From Eopsaltria australis (lineage: Eukaryota; Chordata; Aves; Passeriformes; Petroicidae): DNA of 64,000 bases. This document shows, one piece after another, positions 41,701-56,700 of this stretch. The notes under the pieces are model-generated. The model had not been told where the DNA came from. It saw only the letters and a list, made by a program, of their open reading frames with translations, and did no database searches. The first letter of the stretch is position 1, and every line of letters begins with the position of its first letter. The stretch spans positions 868,001 through 932,000 of the forward strand of contig JAVTVJ010000450.1 of assembly GCA_034509425.1 (NCBI GenBank). Reading direction: 5' to 3'. Made by a program: the position numbers and the translations under genes.

Positions 41701-44700
41701 TTTTTTTTGTAGCTGCTGAAATTTATTATACAGGCACTTTGAAATGATGCTGTGCCAGAGCTTGTCTGCACCAAAAATTTCTGCACCTCGAAACTTACAT
41801 TTAATAATCTGTAGCATGCTTTTACAGCCTAGAAAGCCTGTGTGTGTTTGAATAAAAGTATCTTTATCCTCTGTGCCAATTAAACAGTAAATTTGTCAAT
41901 TTAACAACAAATTCTCATTTTTTCTTGATACTTAGATAAAATATTACAGCTAGAGGTGTGATCTAATCCAAACACCACTGAAATCAGAGATTTCCACTGA
42001 TGGCAGGAGAGGATAACAATGAGCCTTTACTTAATGATCTGTTAAATATTAGGCTCTCAGACTTTGCAAAGCACCCAGCACTATTCTGATGAGTGTGCAA
42101 AGTGGCAGTAGTTGGTGTTAATAAACATCCTAAAGGCACATGACAGGTGTTCATGGTTCGGGAAGTTGCTGTGATCTGGAGATGCAGAGATGATGAGTGA
42201 TGGTTTGGTTTGGTTGGTTGTTTTTTTTTCCCCCCGTTTGACTCTGTAAGGATGTCAGGATTGCTTTTGTTTGAAATGCAGGACATGGTGCAATTGCTTT
42301 TGTCACTGTCTTGCTGCACTTTCTTGTTGCTAAGAGCCTGTTATACTCAAATTGCCGGAGATCCAAGTGGTGCCTCACAGACAGAGGAAATGTTTTCACA
42401 GCTTCTGTCCCTGCTCTGCACTCACCTGCCCTTTGGAGACAGGGATTTCTTCTTTAAGAATCACATCCATGCATTTCCTTCCATGTGTTCAGAGCAAGGA
42501 ATGGAATCTTTTTCCCTTGATGAGTGTTGTTTTGTTGTGCATTCAAGACAAAATATGATCTGATTTATGTTTAAAAACAGTGCCGGCCACGGAGCTGTGC
42601 TGGTTGTGTGGTTTGTTGTGCAGGCCATGCAGCATCAACAGCATGGTTCTGATCTCTACAATGACTTATTTACCCATCTGATAAGCTGGGTATATTCATC
42701 CCTTAACTTCCTTGAGCAATTCTTTTTTTGGCAAGGTTGCTTTGTAGAAGTGTTGAATTTACTCTCTTGTTTTATTGCTCATGAGTTATGAACAACTTTT
42801 TGTTGTTTTAAAAGAGTCCAACCTGGAAATGCTTTTTCATCTCATACTAACAAGCTCAATAATGGACAAACTACAGGATTGCAATGTGCTTTTCTTTTAC
42901 AGAGGCAAAGGAAATTGTTCTGAAGGCACAGATTCTGGCTGGAGGGAGAGGGAAAGGTATTTTCAATAGTGGATTGAAGGGAGGAGTTCATCTAACTAAA
43001 GAGTAAGTACTTTAAATTGAAAAAAACATAAATAAATTGTTCCTTGTGTAATATTTAGGCTGTTTACAGTAGCTGTAGACTGTTTCTTTTAATATCTTCC
43101 AGTAAACTAACATTTTCCCTTTGTTTGTAGCCCTAAGACTGTTGAACAGCTTGCTAAACAGATGATTGGGTACAATCTGTCAACCAAGCAAACTCCAAAG
43201 GATGGTGTGACAGTTAAAAAGGTAAGATTTTGGCCTCTTGAAAGTTGAGAACTGTGTTCAGCTGCAATTTTGCATAAATAAGCTGGGATGTACAACAGAT
43301 TTTTTTTCAATCCTTCTCCAATTCTTGATTGATTACATCTAACTGATTAAAAAAAGAAAGTGTTACTTCTTCTGTTTGTGTATATATTTTGTTCATTAAT
43401 TTTGGCATACCCGCTGATGGAAAAATAAATTGATTTTTCCTTGTATATTGAAAGGAATCCTTATTAAAGGCTCATCTTTCATCAAATACATACTAAATGT
43501 TGATATAACTGCACGTGGCATTAGCTGTACATGCTTATTGACATTCTGCTTACAGAAACAGTAGATACATGATTACCTTCAGTAATAATATTATCTGTAT
43601 TTCAGTCACCCTCAGGTCTGGGCAAGTCTTAATGAAGTGACAAATGAATCACAGAATGGTTTGAGTTGAAAGGGTTCTTGAAAATTCCTTCAGTCGAACC
43701 CCTTGCAATGAGCAGGGACATCTTCAACCAGGTTGCTCAGATCCCCATCCAACCTGGCCCTGAATGTTTCCAGGAATGGGATATCCACCACCTCTCTGGG
43801 CAACCTGTGCCTCACCACCCTCATTGTAAAAAAATTCTTCCTTATATGTAGTCAAAATCTGTCTTCTTTAGTTTAGAACCACCTTGATTTCTTGCAGCAG
43901 GCCCTACTGAAAAATTTGTCCCCGTCTTTATTGTAAAGCCCCTTTAAGTATTGAAAGGCTTGCATGAGGATGATCTCAATTGAAAAAAAAGTGTCTGAAC
44001 AGTAGACTCTTCCTACTCATTGCAGATACAGACTACAGTATGTTCATGGTAGTGGTTGAGGTAGCACATGGGAGTTCATTTTCCAATGATGGTGCTTTCT
44101 GCAGGGCACCAAGATTCACTTCAGCATAAATGAATTACTCTATATTGGCCTAAATAAGAGAAGCAAGGATTCAGCAAGATTCTCCCTCAGATTAGTAAAA
44201 TTCTGTGAGTCAGGAAATCCTGGCTGTTGCCTATCTGCTGGATCTATCTCTTGCTTTGTTTGACTGAGCAAGAATCCTCATTCAGGTAAGTAGTCAAGAG
44301 CCACACTGTATCTGCTGCCAGGAAATAATTTGGCATGAGCTGAAGGAACTGCAGCTCACATTTAATATCCTGTGAACAGCTTGGTGTATTAGCATAGAAG
44401 GGGAAGGAACACCTGTCTGGAAAGATCCTGTCTAATGAGGGCTGGAGGAAGGTGTTCAGACAGTTCTTCTCTTGGGGAGCAAGGAGAGCAGATTACCATC
44501 ACTCCTCAGAGCTGTTCTTAAAAAGAAATACAATATATTAAAGTAGGAGAGTCAGTATTACCATTAAGGATGTCTGGCAGAGATCCTGATAATTCTGAGG
44601 GTATAGGTAAGGATATACCTTTTCCATATTAAGGCACTCTGCTTGGGAAAATTAGCATTGTAAAAGCAGTCTTCTTTATAAGTTTTTTGTTTTTTGCCCT

Positions 44701-47700
44701 AGTTGGCCTCCCTTGAATACATCCATACAGAAATTCTACTCTTGTCAGAGTGCAAGCCTGGTCATCATTGACAGATTCAGTTCTGAAAAACAAACTTCTA
44801 ATTTTCTTTGAAATTGATAGAAATGGAAGAAGGGTATAGGTGTTGGGGGTTTTTGACATGGATTATTCAGAGGATTTATATTAGGATGACTTTTGTGCCA
44901 TGTGTAGAGTAGCTACAGAATATTTGACTTGTGGTTCATTTTCTCTGCCTGCACATGTTGTTTGTAGGAATGAACATTGGGCAGGACTAGGGGCAGAGGT
45001 GAAGTTCAAGGTGAAGTTTGCACTACTGAACTTCAGATATTTAGATTCAGATATTCAGATTTTTTTGGTGGTACAGGATTGTGTACAGCCATGAGAGACT
45101 CTGTATTTTTCTTTTACTATAGAGTTCCAGGGAAACCTTTCAGGACATGGTTTGCAGGTATTTTAATGCTGGTCCATGATAAATCACTGTGGTGCTTTTC
45201 ACTGCTTTTCACTGACTATGTGCTGTCACAGACTTCCATTTTGATTGTAGGGCTGGCTTTTTAAAGTATGTTGGCTTTTAACTGGTATGTTTTATATTTT
45301 TTGGTATTGAGCTCTTCATTCTTTGTAATTAATGGTAAAAGCATACACCCTGATTTAAATTAATTCCTTTTGTAGCAGTTTGCCCAATGTTATGCTTATT
45401 AGATAGTGAAGAAAGCATATTTAAAATTATGCACTAGTTCATCAAAAAACTATTTCCCAGCAAAATTATGCCTTTTTAAAAAGAATTTCTCATTTACAAA
45501 GTTAGCTCACTTTGGGTTCTTCAAGGCAGTTAGAGGAGCTGAGGCACTCGGGTCTGTAGTGTCAGGGCTACAAAATCAAATACTGCCATTTTAATCAAGG
45601 GAGAAACTACAGTAACATCATTAAACAAATAAATGTAACTATGTCTGAGATATCATTTAATGCAGTGGGAACTTAGTGCTCTGAAAATGCCAGGCAGACT
45701 CTTTGGGCTTGCTAAGGGCAGTGGGAAAGATAAAAATCCATCACTGGCATTTTTGTTCTGTTTCAAGGCACGTGCTTTCTCTCTGCATGTGTGGAAGAGT
45801 TTGTGTTCTACGTGTACTTAAGGAAAATTGCATTTCAGGAAGAAAAGGCATGTTTCAGGGATTTGTGCTTTTTAAACTTTTCAGTGTTCTGGAAAGTTTG
45901 AGTGGTTTAAAACACTCCGATGTTTTAAAAATATTTAAGTAATAAGCATTTTTCAGAAGGAAAATAGTTATTATGTCACTTTCTGTGAGACAATCAACAA
46001 GCTGCTGTCAAGTCAGGGAGTGGAAGTCACGTATCTTTTACATGTATAAAAGGTAGAAATTTTCTACAATTAGAATAATTATGAAACTGAAAATGGTGGT
46101 TTCAGCTTTCTTTCTCAGCTTGTGCACCTGCTACAGTAGTTAAAGTGTGTTTGTGCCTCTTCAGATTGATGTTTCTCAAATAAATAGCAATCTCTTCAAT
46201 TCCCTCTTAACTTGGAACCTGCTTTGTGAGTTTACATAAAATCCTCTTATGGCAGTTTGGAATTTGGAGAGCCTGGCTGTCTGTGATGACAGTCTTCTCT
46301 TATCATGACAACCCGAGAATTCGCTACCTGTGTTTTCTCTCTAAGCAATAACAGACTGAACATTTTGCATATTTGATTCTGTTTAAAAAAAGCTGTTGCA
46401 GTTACCCTCATGAAATTAGATGCGTGACTTAAACTTTTAGGTAGTGATTTGTTACAGAGAAGGAAAGCTTGAAGTTGTCAGGAAGATTTAATGAAAACTG
46501 ATTTTTCCCCAGGACATTTTAAATGTAACTATGATATGGTAAACAGATAATGATACGTCATATTCTTTATCAAAAGCAAAACAGACTAAATGTGAGAAGA
46601 GTCAACAGTATGTAGATTTAATTTCACTATTCTTAACTGTTCATCAATGTGTTTGCATTATTTCTGTCTTGTGAGTGATAGGTAGACTTGAATGATATTT
46701 AAAGACCTTGAACACCAATTTCCCTGGCTTTGTTCTGCATCAAACAGGGAGGATGGTGAAGGAAAGTTACTTTGTTGGGAGAAATTAGAGATATTTCACA
46801 GTCTGACAGTTTTTGGTCTAAGGTTGCCTACTGCAAAGTAGACTCTCAGTTTTGTGAATTAAGACAGAGAAGTATCTGATGATGTTGACATTGTTAATTA
46901 GCAGCAGTGAGGACAATCCCTCCAGTTGGAAGTTGCAGTTGAAGATACCTGATTTAATAATGTTAGTTCCACCTGCTGTGCCTGCAAATGTATTCCTCCA
47001 AACTTGTTGAGTGTATTCCCATCCTAAGTCTGGCTCTGACCCTGAGCTCTGTGGAAACTGAACAGCTCTGACAAGATCCAGTAGGACCAGTTGGTTTTAT
47101 CTCACTTATGTCTAAAGCAACTGACTCACATTTTTCAGATACATTGATGCGGGATATGTAAGAAGGTGAAAACATGGATGCAGGTAAAAATAGTAGCAAA
47201 TCAAGGATGCTTTCCCTACCCTTCCTTGTTAATTTGACAGATCTTGGCAGGTAGCCAAGCTGTGTCTCTGAAGTTGTCTTTTAGCATCCCTCTGTAGTAG
47301 GCTGAAATAGGCAGATGCTTTTAAGTAGCACAGTGGTTTGCTGCATTCTTGTTTCTCTCCTTCACCCTGGCTTTCTTTCCTTTCCTTTTGAACAGTCGCT
47401 TATTTGAACTATTCCTTTACATCCCCCTATGTTGTGTGAATAAAGTGAGGTGAAAGTAGAAGGGAACAAAATTACTATAAAGCAAATTTCTTCCGAGTCA
47501 AAAAGACCATAAAGAAATTTCATCTTTCCTTCAATTCTGAGCACTGATGGCTTTATTTGATTCCTTGTTTCTTACATTTCTTTTTTTTTTCTCTAATACC
47601 TACTGGCTGCCAGAAAGTCCCTACATTCTTTCTTATGTACTCTGGAATAGAATGTCAAAAAAGCGACTTGGGTGGAAGTATAGTGCATCTTTCTTGTTTA

Positions 47701-50700
47701 TAGTCCTTGAACTATGAAAACCCCAGGAATACTCCTTTGATGGAGCACCTTGTGCCAGGTAGGCAGAGTTTTAAGGCTGCAGGTATAAAAATGCCTCTTG
47801 GATCTGCTGACTGAGAGAATGAATTTCTCCTTGTGGTACATTCAGTGATGATCTTTGTCTGCAATCATTGTTCAAAACTGTCACTTCATAAACAGACCGT
47901 GTTAGAAAGATGTTGCCATTTAATCCTTAATTATATTTATATTTGGGAAGTGATTTTCCTGATTTCTACCACTTCCTCTGAAAGATGGGAAATAGAAGCT
48001 CTCTTAAGGAAGAAAGTAGTGCTGATTAAATTGCAGAGGTGGCTGCTTCACTTTCAGATGGAAAAGCAAAACTGTAGTGCAGAGCAGAACTGCAATCTTT
48101 GCACCTTAGATTAGGGCATCTGTCATGATCACAGGGAACAATTATTAATGATCATATGCAGATTTTTTCCTAAAATTAAGAACATTTCAGGAAATTTAGT
48201 ATTCTTATAGCAAAACAGGTTTGTGAGTTGTTTGCAAGTGTAAAACTGCTCAGTCTCTGAAATTGCTTCAGTAGCTGTTGTTAAAATATTGCAAAACCAG
48301 ACAGTTCAGGTGAAGAGGAAGGTGCAGTTATTGTAGTACTAAAATGGAAAGGACCTTGTCTTGTTTTCAGGAGGAGGGAAAAAAATGTAGCAAATACTTT
48401 ATATAGGCCAATTTCTATCACTTTTAATGTGCTGTTTGTAGAATCTAAGCGTGTGGGATTTTAATAGTCTTTCTGTTTTGTGCTGTGGTGTCTGTCAGAT
48501 ACTGGTACAAAATGGCTCTGTAGCTTCTAGTAATAAATAGAAAGTAGTTGCTCTTTGGAAAAATAAATATATGTGTTTCTAGATTGTGCCTGTGTTTGAA
48601 GTACACACACCTGCTTGACTCTCTAGACTGAAAGTAAAAAGCTGGATTGCACAATTACCTGTAAACCCTTTTTCTTGGGAAATACTTGGACAGGGCGGGA
48701 ATTCAGTGCAGAGATTATAAGGGTTGGGTGGCCTTTGGTCAGAACTGGGGAGAGAGAGCTTGAGCCTGAGGATTTGCTGGTGAGGAACAGCACTGCTGGT
48801 GAGATGCATCTGAAAGCCAACGTGCCCATCTTTGTATCTGTGTGATCTGCAAACTGAGCCCTTTGCCACTCGAGCCTTTCTGGGGGCAACACATGAAAGT
48901 GCTTGTTGGGATGAAAAGGTGATATGGACACAGCAGCAGCTCTTGGAAAAACCCCAGCAATGAGGTGTTCCTGGTTTGAATTGCTCCCTGCATGCCCCAG
49001 TGAGAAGAGCAGCATTAGAGGAGTCTCTTACTCAGGGAGAGAGGATTCCTTGGGAAAAAGGTCACAGGCTTGTAGTACCGCAGTAAAAGCAGTGAAACAA
49101 ATGTTTCTTTTGAGGATAGAAAGCATCAAACTGCTGCATTTTGAGGCCAAGCGAAAGGACCAGCCAGAAGTAATGACATTTTCTTCCCTCTATCCATTTA
49201 TAGGTGATGGTTGCAGAAGCACTGGATATTTCCAGGGAAACATACTTTGCAATTCTGATGGACAGAGCCTGCAATGGACCTGTCATGGTTGGCAGTCCTC
49301 AGGGTGGTGTGGACATAGAAGAAGTTGCAGTAACTAGCCCAGAACTTATCTTTAAGGTATTAAAATAATGTTTTACAGTAACAATTTTCCTTGTCAGTTA
49401 TCCAAAAGAATTTTTTTCCTCCTTTCTCATCTCATTTTTCCTTCTTCTATGTAGAAAGGAGACAGGAAGAACCATAAAAATAGTGTTTCATCAAATACAG
49501 GATCAGACTTGTAATCTAGTAAATGAAGCATATTTAACATCTGGTTTTACTAGAATTTTTCAATTAGAAAAAGGTCTTAAATCTGGCTGTTATGTGATAC
49601 ATTAAACTTCATATCTGAAACGTTTTATGAGTGAGTTTCACTTTCAGGAAGGTACACGGCTTTTTTCACAAGTGGGTTGGTGCCAATATATTTATTGTTT
49701 CTGTGGCTGTTTTTCTCTAATTGACAGAGTTGTTAATTATTTTTTTGTACCTGCAAGACTTTTGCATCTGAAATAAAACTGTTGTAATTACTTTCTTAAC
49801 GATGGCTACATCCAAGTATTTTTTTATGTTACTGTGGCAAGATAATGAGTAGACAAACTATTCAGCTGAGGAAATAATTGATACAATCAAGTATAATTAT
49901 TCAAAAAATTGTAAAAATATTTAATGTACATTTTAAAATTGTATAAACTTCACAGTGTTACTGGGCAGTGACACTCATTGCCTTGAAAACATTCCAGAAT
50001 ATGTCATAAAAAATTAACAGACTAAATATTTGTCAATGCCATCTGTACAGTAATTAAAAGTGAAAACTGGTGTCACATTGTCTTGTCAGCGTGCCACCCT
50101 GAAGAATTATATATTTTTGGAAGGCCTGTTTCATAGTCAGTGTGGTAATTATAACATCCCCTATAGGCAGGCAGTCTCGTGGAGCTTTGGCAAACAGCCA
50201 GCCTTTAATTACTAATTTGCACATGTATACTAAGTGTTTTCCTTTTGAAGTTATAAACCTCCATTCGGACTGAATATTTAGTTGTATTTACTCATGTTAC
50301 TGTTGCAGGAGGAAATTGATATTTTTGAAGGCATAAAGGATCGGCAGGCCTTGCAGATGGCAAAAAACTTGGGATTCCAGGGACCTCTGCAGCAGCAGGT
50401 AACTTGACTCCACTCCCTGGGTGTAGGCTGAAGACTTTTCAGCCCAGCTCTATGTTAAATTTTTTCCAACAGGCAGGAAAGGCCAAGTGTCCACTAAATC
50501 AGGGTCATTTTGACATTCTAAATACTAAATTGCACTTGTGTAGTTGTCATTGGTCTTTAGCATTTTGAATAGATTCCTTGTAGTTTTAAAGTGAGAGTTC
50601 CCAGTCTTTGAAGCAGTTGATGGCCACTTGCTGTTCCACCATGTGGGATTCCTCAGCTTTCATTGGAATTCCACTGGAGCTCCGTGGATGGGATGGGTAG

Positions 50701-53700
50701 AGCTGGTTTTGAAAATTTGTTCTTAATACAGGGAGAAATAAAAGGGGATCTGTCTTTGTGATTGAAACCTTGTTAAATTTTTGTGATCTTCAACTCAAGA
50801 CAAAAGGCTGCCAGCTTGTTGTATTTTCAGTATCATTTTTCTGTACATATACATATATTGAATATATATATTTGCCTTTATGCATAATTTTGGAGAGAAG
50901 AGAAGAGAGCTCATTTAAACTACTCTGGCCTGGTTTTTTTTCTGTAGTCTCAAACTGTCATTTTTGTAGAACTCCTTTATTTTTAACTCAGCAGTTTTAA
51001 TTATTTTCTATCCTAACATGCAATTAACAAATGCATAATGATTAAGTTGATTAACACACATTTGAAGATTTAGCTGTATGCCTAATGAGGAGGAATGATT
51101 ATGTAGAACCTTTCAACCCTTGAAGAGTTCTGGTACTTAATAATTAACAGCAAATATGTATGGACTTTTAAACAACACATTTAAATAATGCTGCAGGAAT
51201 GCATTTCTTCCCTCATGCTGTCTACTAAAAGGAATTTACTGAAGCATAGGGACAGAGTTTTTATCCAGACAAATCCTAGTATTTACTTATATGTTCTCTA
51301 GTTCTAGGCTGGGATTTTCTGCTTGAAGAGGCTCAGTTCTTACAGACCTTGAGAAAGAGAAGCGTTGGCATTAAGCTGCCTGATTCAGAGAGGTGCTGAA
51401 AGATGGAGCAGCCCTTAATAAAAGTGAAGTGATTCTGCTGTTCTGGTGCAGTTTCAGCAGAGGACTGTGCATAGCAGCTTTTCAGGTGGCCCAGAGTCAG
51501 TGTGGGGTTCATGGTGGGGCTGCCTCCCCTGTATCACTGCTGAGAACCTCACACCTGAGGGTTTGTGCCAAGGAAACTGCTGCACATTTACAACTGATAA
51601 TTTTTTTTAAATCAAACCCACTGAGAATGGTTCAGCTGATAACTCCTGAGCAGGGAAGGCTTCCTAAGCAATTTGTGTGCTGCTTCAAAAATGTGACTCT
51701 TTAAAGAATATCACAGCATCAGAGAGGTTTAGGAAGGGACCTTAAAGACCATCCAGTTTCAGCCACCCTGCCATGGGCAGGGGCACCTTCCACTGGATCA
51801 GGTCACTCAAAGCCCCATCCAGCCTAGCCTTGAGGAGTCCCCATCCTTCCAGGGATGGGGACTCCACAACCTCTCTGGGCAAAACTGGCATTGGGGTTGA
51901 GTCTTTCCAGCTGTAAAATTTTCTTTTGAATGACCGACCTTGTAGGAGAAAGCTGATTTATGCTTTCTTTATTTCAATTCACTTTACTTATCAGGAGAAG
52001 TCCCAAATACTTTTGGGTTGTGTACTTCAGTCAGATGATCAGTAATGAGAGGAAAAAAATTGAGTGGTTCTTTATTAGTGCACTTCATCTACAAACTTAT
52101 TTCAGCTGATAGGTTCACAGTGTGTAATGAACCAAAGGGATTTTTTTATACACATTCATGTTGCTGTTTTTAAGTAGTTCTATTAGTGGAAGAATGTTTT
52201 AAGAACAAAAGACATGGAAATTAGTAGTCAGTGGTGGTACTTTTGGCCATGGAATCAGGCATGGAGATAGATAGGGAGGAGTCACAGGAAACCAGCAAGG
52301 GTGTTTTGTAATAAACAAACAAGAATGCTTCAGACGTAAGTTCTTCAACAAAACATTTCAGACTGATGTAGGAAGGAGAAACAGATATTTTTTCTGAAGT
52401 CACCAGAGTGCACAAACTGTTTGGTGGTTTCTGACTTTAGACTGATTAACATGAATGCAACTCAGATCTTGGAGTACCAGAGAATTCTTCATTATGGTTG
52501 GTGCCTAACAGTCATTTCCCAAATTAAACTTGTCATAGTAATTGCACTGTCTATTTTGTAGAAAATCTCCAGTTCCTGTAGTCTTTAAATGCACATTTAC
52601 TAAATGTTACACAGTATCATAAAGCTACATTATAGCAATGTAGGAGACTATATGAATATGGTTAAGAAAACAGAAATAAAAGCAGTAATTATTGAGAACT
52701 ACTGTGCAATGTAATACATAAAAAATAATCAATAATGGTTTGCCTTCACCTTGAAAACATGAACTTTTATTTTTCTGTGTGGTAATTGTAAATCATTTGA
52801 TCACATTTAGGCAGCAGATCAAATTAAGAAGCTGTATAATCTTTTCTTGAAAATTGATGCCACTCAGGTTGAAGTCAATCCCTTTGGTGAAACTCCAGAA
52901 GGGCAAGGTAAGAAATTGAAGGAAACAAATGAATGCATTATAATTCTTTATTTATGCAAACTATAAATTAAATTGCATAGAGGGATGTAGCAGCAGCTTT
53001 GCATTAATTTCATTTTGTAATGTAATTTAAGCAACATTCATAAATATTCCCATGGCAGATTTTATATTTCAATACCTTTTGTTGTTTCATCCAAACACTG
53101 GAAGTATTGGCTTCTACATGTTCTGCTTGCTGAGAGACAGCAACATTTTCTGATCTTCTGCTCTTGTACAAAGTTGGGGTTTTCTTGATTTTGTTTTTTG
53201 AGGGTTTTTTGGGGTTTTTGTGTGTGTGTGTGTTAATGCTGCTAGAATTACTGAGACTGTGTGGAAAGAAACTTGTTCTTTTATGTTTGCATTCATATGG
53301 GTAATTTAAATTTTTTAAGTTCATGACTCCACAGCCTACTAGAGCACAGGACAAATTTCAGCTGGAGCAGACACTTGGCTACATCCTTTGGGAAGAAAAA
53401 GGGTCGTTGATCTGCCTGCACCATGACCACAGGGCTGAGGAGGTGTAGGATAAAAAGGAGCTGAATTAGTTTTCCTCTCATTATAAGAGCTGGTATTCCA
53501 GCTGAAACCTTTCCTTCCATTTGTCATTTTTGTCCAAGTAGCTTGGACAAAGGTGAAGAGGGGAGGAACTGAAGATGCCTGTGGGATATTGAAATAGAGT
53601 AGGGCTGATGCAGGGGAGTCACAGTTACCTCCTCATTGTTCCATTACACTGAGGTGCTGAAGGCTTTATTTGGTAGGTACCAAGAGGGGAAGTTGGTGTG

Positions 53701-56700
53701 CAAGCAGAGGCAAATGAGGGAGAGGACTGTAAGTAATGAGAGGAAATAAAATGTGGTCCTTAAAGGTTGGAAAGAACAGTGGTGGTGCTCACTCTGCATC
53801 CTTGCTGGAGTACTGCAAGGTAGCACTGTGGAAATAAAGATTTGGATAAGTTACCAAGTTAGCTGTTCTGGGATGGCTGTGCATATTCAGTGAGAAGGGC
53901 TTCATCTGAGGGATGGGAGGAGTTTTTATGCTGCTTTCTCCGAGGTTTTCCCCTGTGTTTTGCATGCAGGAAGCTGAGGAGCAGAACCAGAGTGGGTTTC
54001 AAGCTGTGAAAGCCATCTTGCTCACAGAAATGCACAGGAGTCTTCCTGTGCTTATTCCTTTTTTGCTAGCAGCTTCTCCCTCTGAAATGTCTTAAAGAAG
54101 AATAAAGATAAAACAAATGGAAGAACATTTGAGTAGCTTAATGCAGCTATCCCTAATGATAAAATATAAGTCTCTGTATGAAGCCCATTATTCTTGTCAA
54201 AGTAATGGATAAGATGGATTTATTTCTTGCTGTGTTTTGTATTTCTCACTTGTGCAGATTTCCATTAGGTTGTATGTATTTCCTTGTTTAATATCCTAAC
54301 AAATTCTTTGCTAACACTGGTGGGTCAGAAGCCTGAAACTTCCCTTTTTTTTTGTTGTTTGTTTTTGTTTTGTTTGCTCTCAGTGTAAACTGTTGAATTG
54401 GCAGATAAAAATCCTATACCACTACCAAAAACAACAGAACTACTTCATGAATATAAGTGTTGGAGCATTCTTTGATATTTTTTTGGAAGAAAAATCCATT
54501 TGTGTAATCTATCATGCATGTAACAATGTGCTTTTGATAGTGAAAATGGTTTGATAAATATTAATACATGTTTTTGCTGCTACTTTTTGTACAGCAGGGC
54601 TTTTGTTAAAGCTGAATGTTGTGTAGAAATGAGTTTCTATTAATGGGACGTGGAGGAGGTTTGTGTGTAAGGTAAACAGAGCTCTGAAACTGCAGTTGTA
54701 CTCTAGCTTTGAGTTGGTTCAGCAATTTAAGCACATGAAAGCATGAAGAAGAAAAATGGTCTTATTTCATTGCAAAAAAAAAAATAAAATTAAAGCAGCT
54801 CTAGTGCATTAGAAGCATGTTAGAAACTGCAGATATTTCTGCTTTTGGCACGTTCCCACATGATGGTTGACCAGGTAAGAGCTGGACTCTTCAAAGAGAT
54901 TTATTATACTCACTCATGAACAATTTTCTGAAATAGCAGTCACTGAAGTTAAATTTGATATTGTTTTAATTTAATCTGTTATCAGTTGCAAGTCAAATAT
55001 TAAAAAATATAAAAACCAAAACAAGGAAACCCAGTGCAAATCAGGATATACAGCTGAGACTCTCCTACTTGTGTAGATGTTTTGTTTGCTGTTTCTTTAG
55101 CTATTTTTTCCTAAGTTAAGAAACTGCATATTAAAAAGAGTTACTTGTCCACCAAACAAGGTTGTGTTTTGTTATTTTAATTGATATTTATCTATATCAA
55201 AGACTAAAATTGTCCTGTTAATTGTCATTGACCTCCAGATGTGTGCAATGCTCATGGACACATGCACATGGACCATGTACGTGTGTCAATGGCAAAGTGA
55301 ATAAAAAACCCCAGCAGACAGAAAAACTATTAGATTTTTATGGACACAGCATTTAAAGGCACTTAAACCTGATTGGTTTGCCTTGAGAAATCAATTATGC
55401 TTAAATCAGTAATTATAATCTGAATATAGTACAAGGGAAATTACTTGCATGGTTATATGATAAGTATATAGTCTTACATTTACTTAGAACATTTTAATGT
55501 AATGAGGCATTTGCCTATGCAAACCCATAGAAATAATGAGTCAGAAAATAGGCAAATAACACTCTACAGGCATTTCTGTTACTGGTGTGTTTATGTGACT
55601 ATTGTGGCTGCTAGCCAGTCCTTTGTATCTTTTATTTAATGTAGTTAGAATTAGCTACTTCTCAATCTGTTTTTACAAACATAGTAGATGTTGATATCGA
55701 TGAGAAGTTTTGTATTTACTTTCTCAATTTTCTTTATTTAAAAGTAAACTTTTGGTCATTTTTAACACGTGTTGGCTTCAGGTTTTTTGAGCTCTTTAAT
55801 GAAATAATGTGTGTGTAGTTAAAAATATCAGAAATTCAAGATACGGCTAAGGAAAGCATTTTGTGTTGCTCAGCTCTGAGTGACTGCATGTTACCACACC
55901 TGGCTTTGGGTTGGTGTTACTGTTGTGTCTTTTATGCTTTCAGAATGTGGAAGGTGGACCTCTCCTGTGGCATTGCTGCAGCCCAGCTGCCCAAATCACA
56001 AAAATTGCTCTCATAACATACAGGAGCTTTATTTGAAGCAAACACAGAAGATCATCCTGCATGGTGTGGAGATCTTCCTGTGCCTTTTCTCAATAAAGGA
56101 TTTATGGAAACTCTGCCCTTTCCTACTGGACTCAATGCTAGAACTTCAGCTGCTCCTGTGTCGGAGGCAGCATCATTCCCAGAGCAAAAACTCCTCTCTG
56201 CTGGAGTAGCTGTAAAATTTCAGAAGCTCTGACTGATTATAAGCTCTAAATGCCTGGATGTTGTTTTATTTCCTCCTCCAGTTGTTTGCTTCGATGCCAA
56301 GATAAACTTTGATGACAACGCAGAATTCAGGCAAAAAGAAATATTTGCCATGGATGACAAGTCTGAAAATGAGCCTATAGAGAACGAAGCTGCCAAATAT
56401 GACTTAAAATATATAGGACTGGATGGAAACATTGCTTGCTTTGGTAAGAGCAAATACATCCAAAAGACATTTGAAGACAAATTTGTACTTGTTCACTGTA
56501 CAGACTTTGTTTACATCTGACATTCAGGCCACCCTTGACAGAATTTCAGTCTGTTTTGCTGAGTATTTCTGCAGTTTTGTCTGTCCTTCCACAGGTTCTT
56601 GCAGGAACGACACTAAACTTGTGTGGGAACTGTGCTGATGGCCAGAGCACTGATGCCTTTTTCTGGTCTTAGGAAATAAAGGCTCAGACAGGGTCAGAGG

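Larger units (their letters stand above)
14708..42902 (+). other. SUCLG2: Intron 2 of SUCLG2 (28.2 kb)
   Basis: This interval lies between the exon 2 donor (gtaagt) and the exon 3 acceptor (ttttacag). It is mostly unique AT-rich sequence with a CR1 remnant at 39861-39983, a GGT repeat at 34359-34380, a C11 run at 24054-24064 and short TA stretches near 31370. ORFs on both strands are short and unrecognisable, and I see no nested gene. Stretches near 36690-37030, 39200-39450 and 40020-40170 have the look of conserved non-coding DNA (inference only). Confidence 0.9.

Noticed and set aside
48924..49337. 137-codon ORF overlapping exon 5
   Set aside because: It is in a different frame from the SUCLG2 exon, whose own frame matches the family residue by residue.
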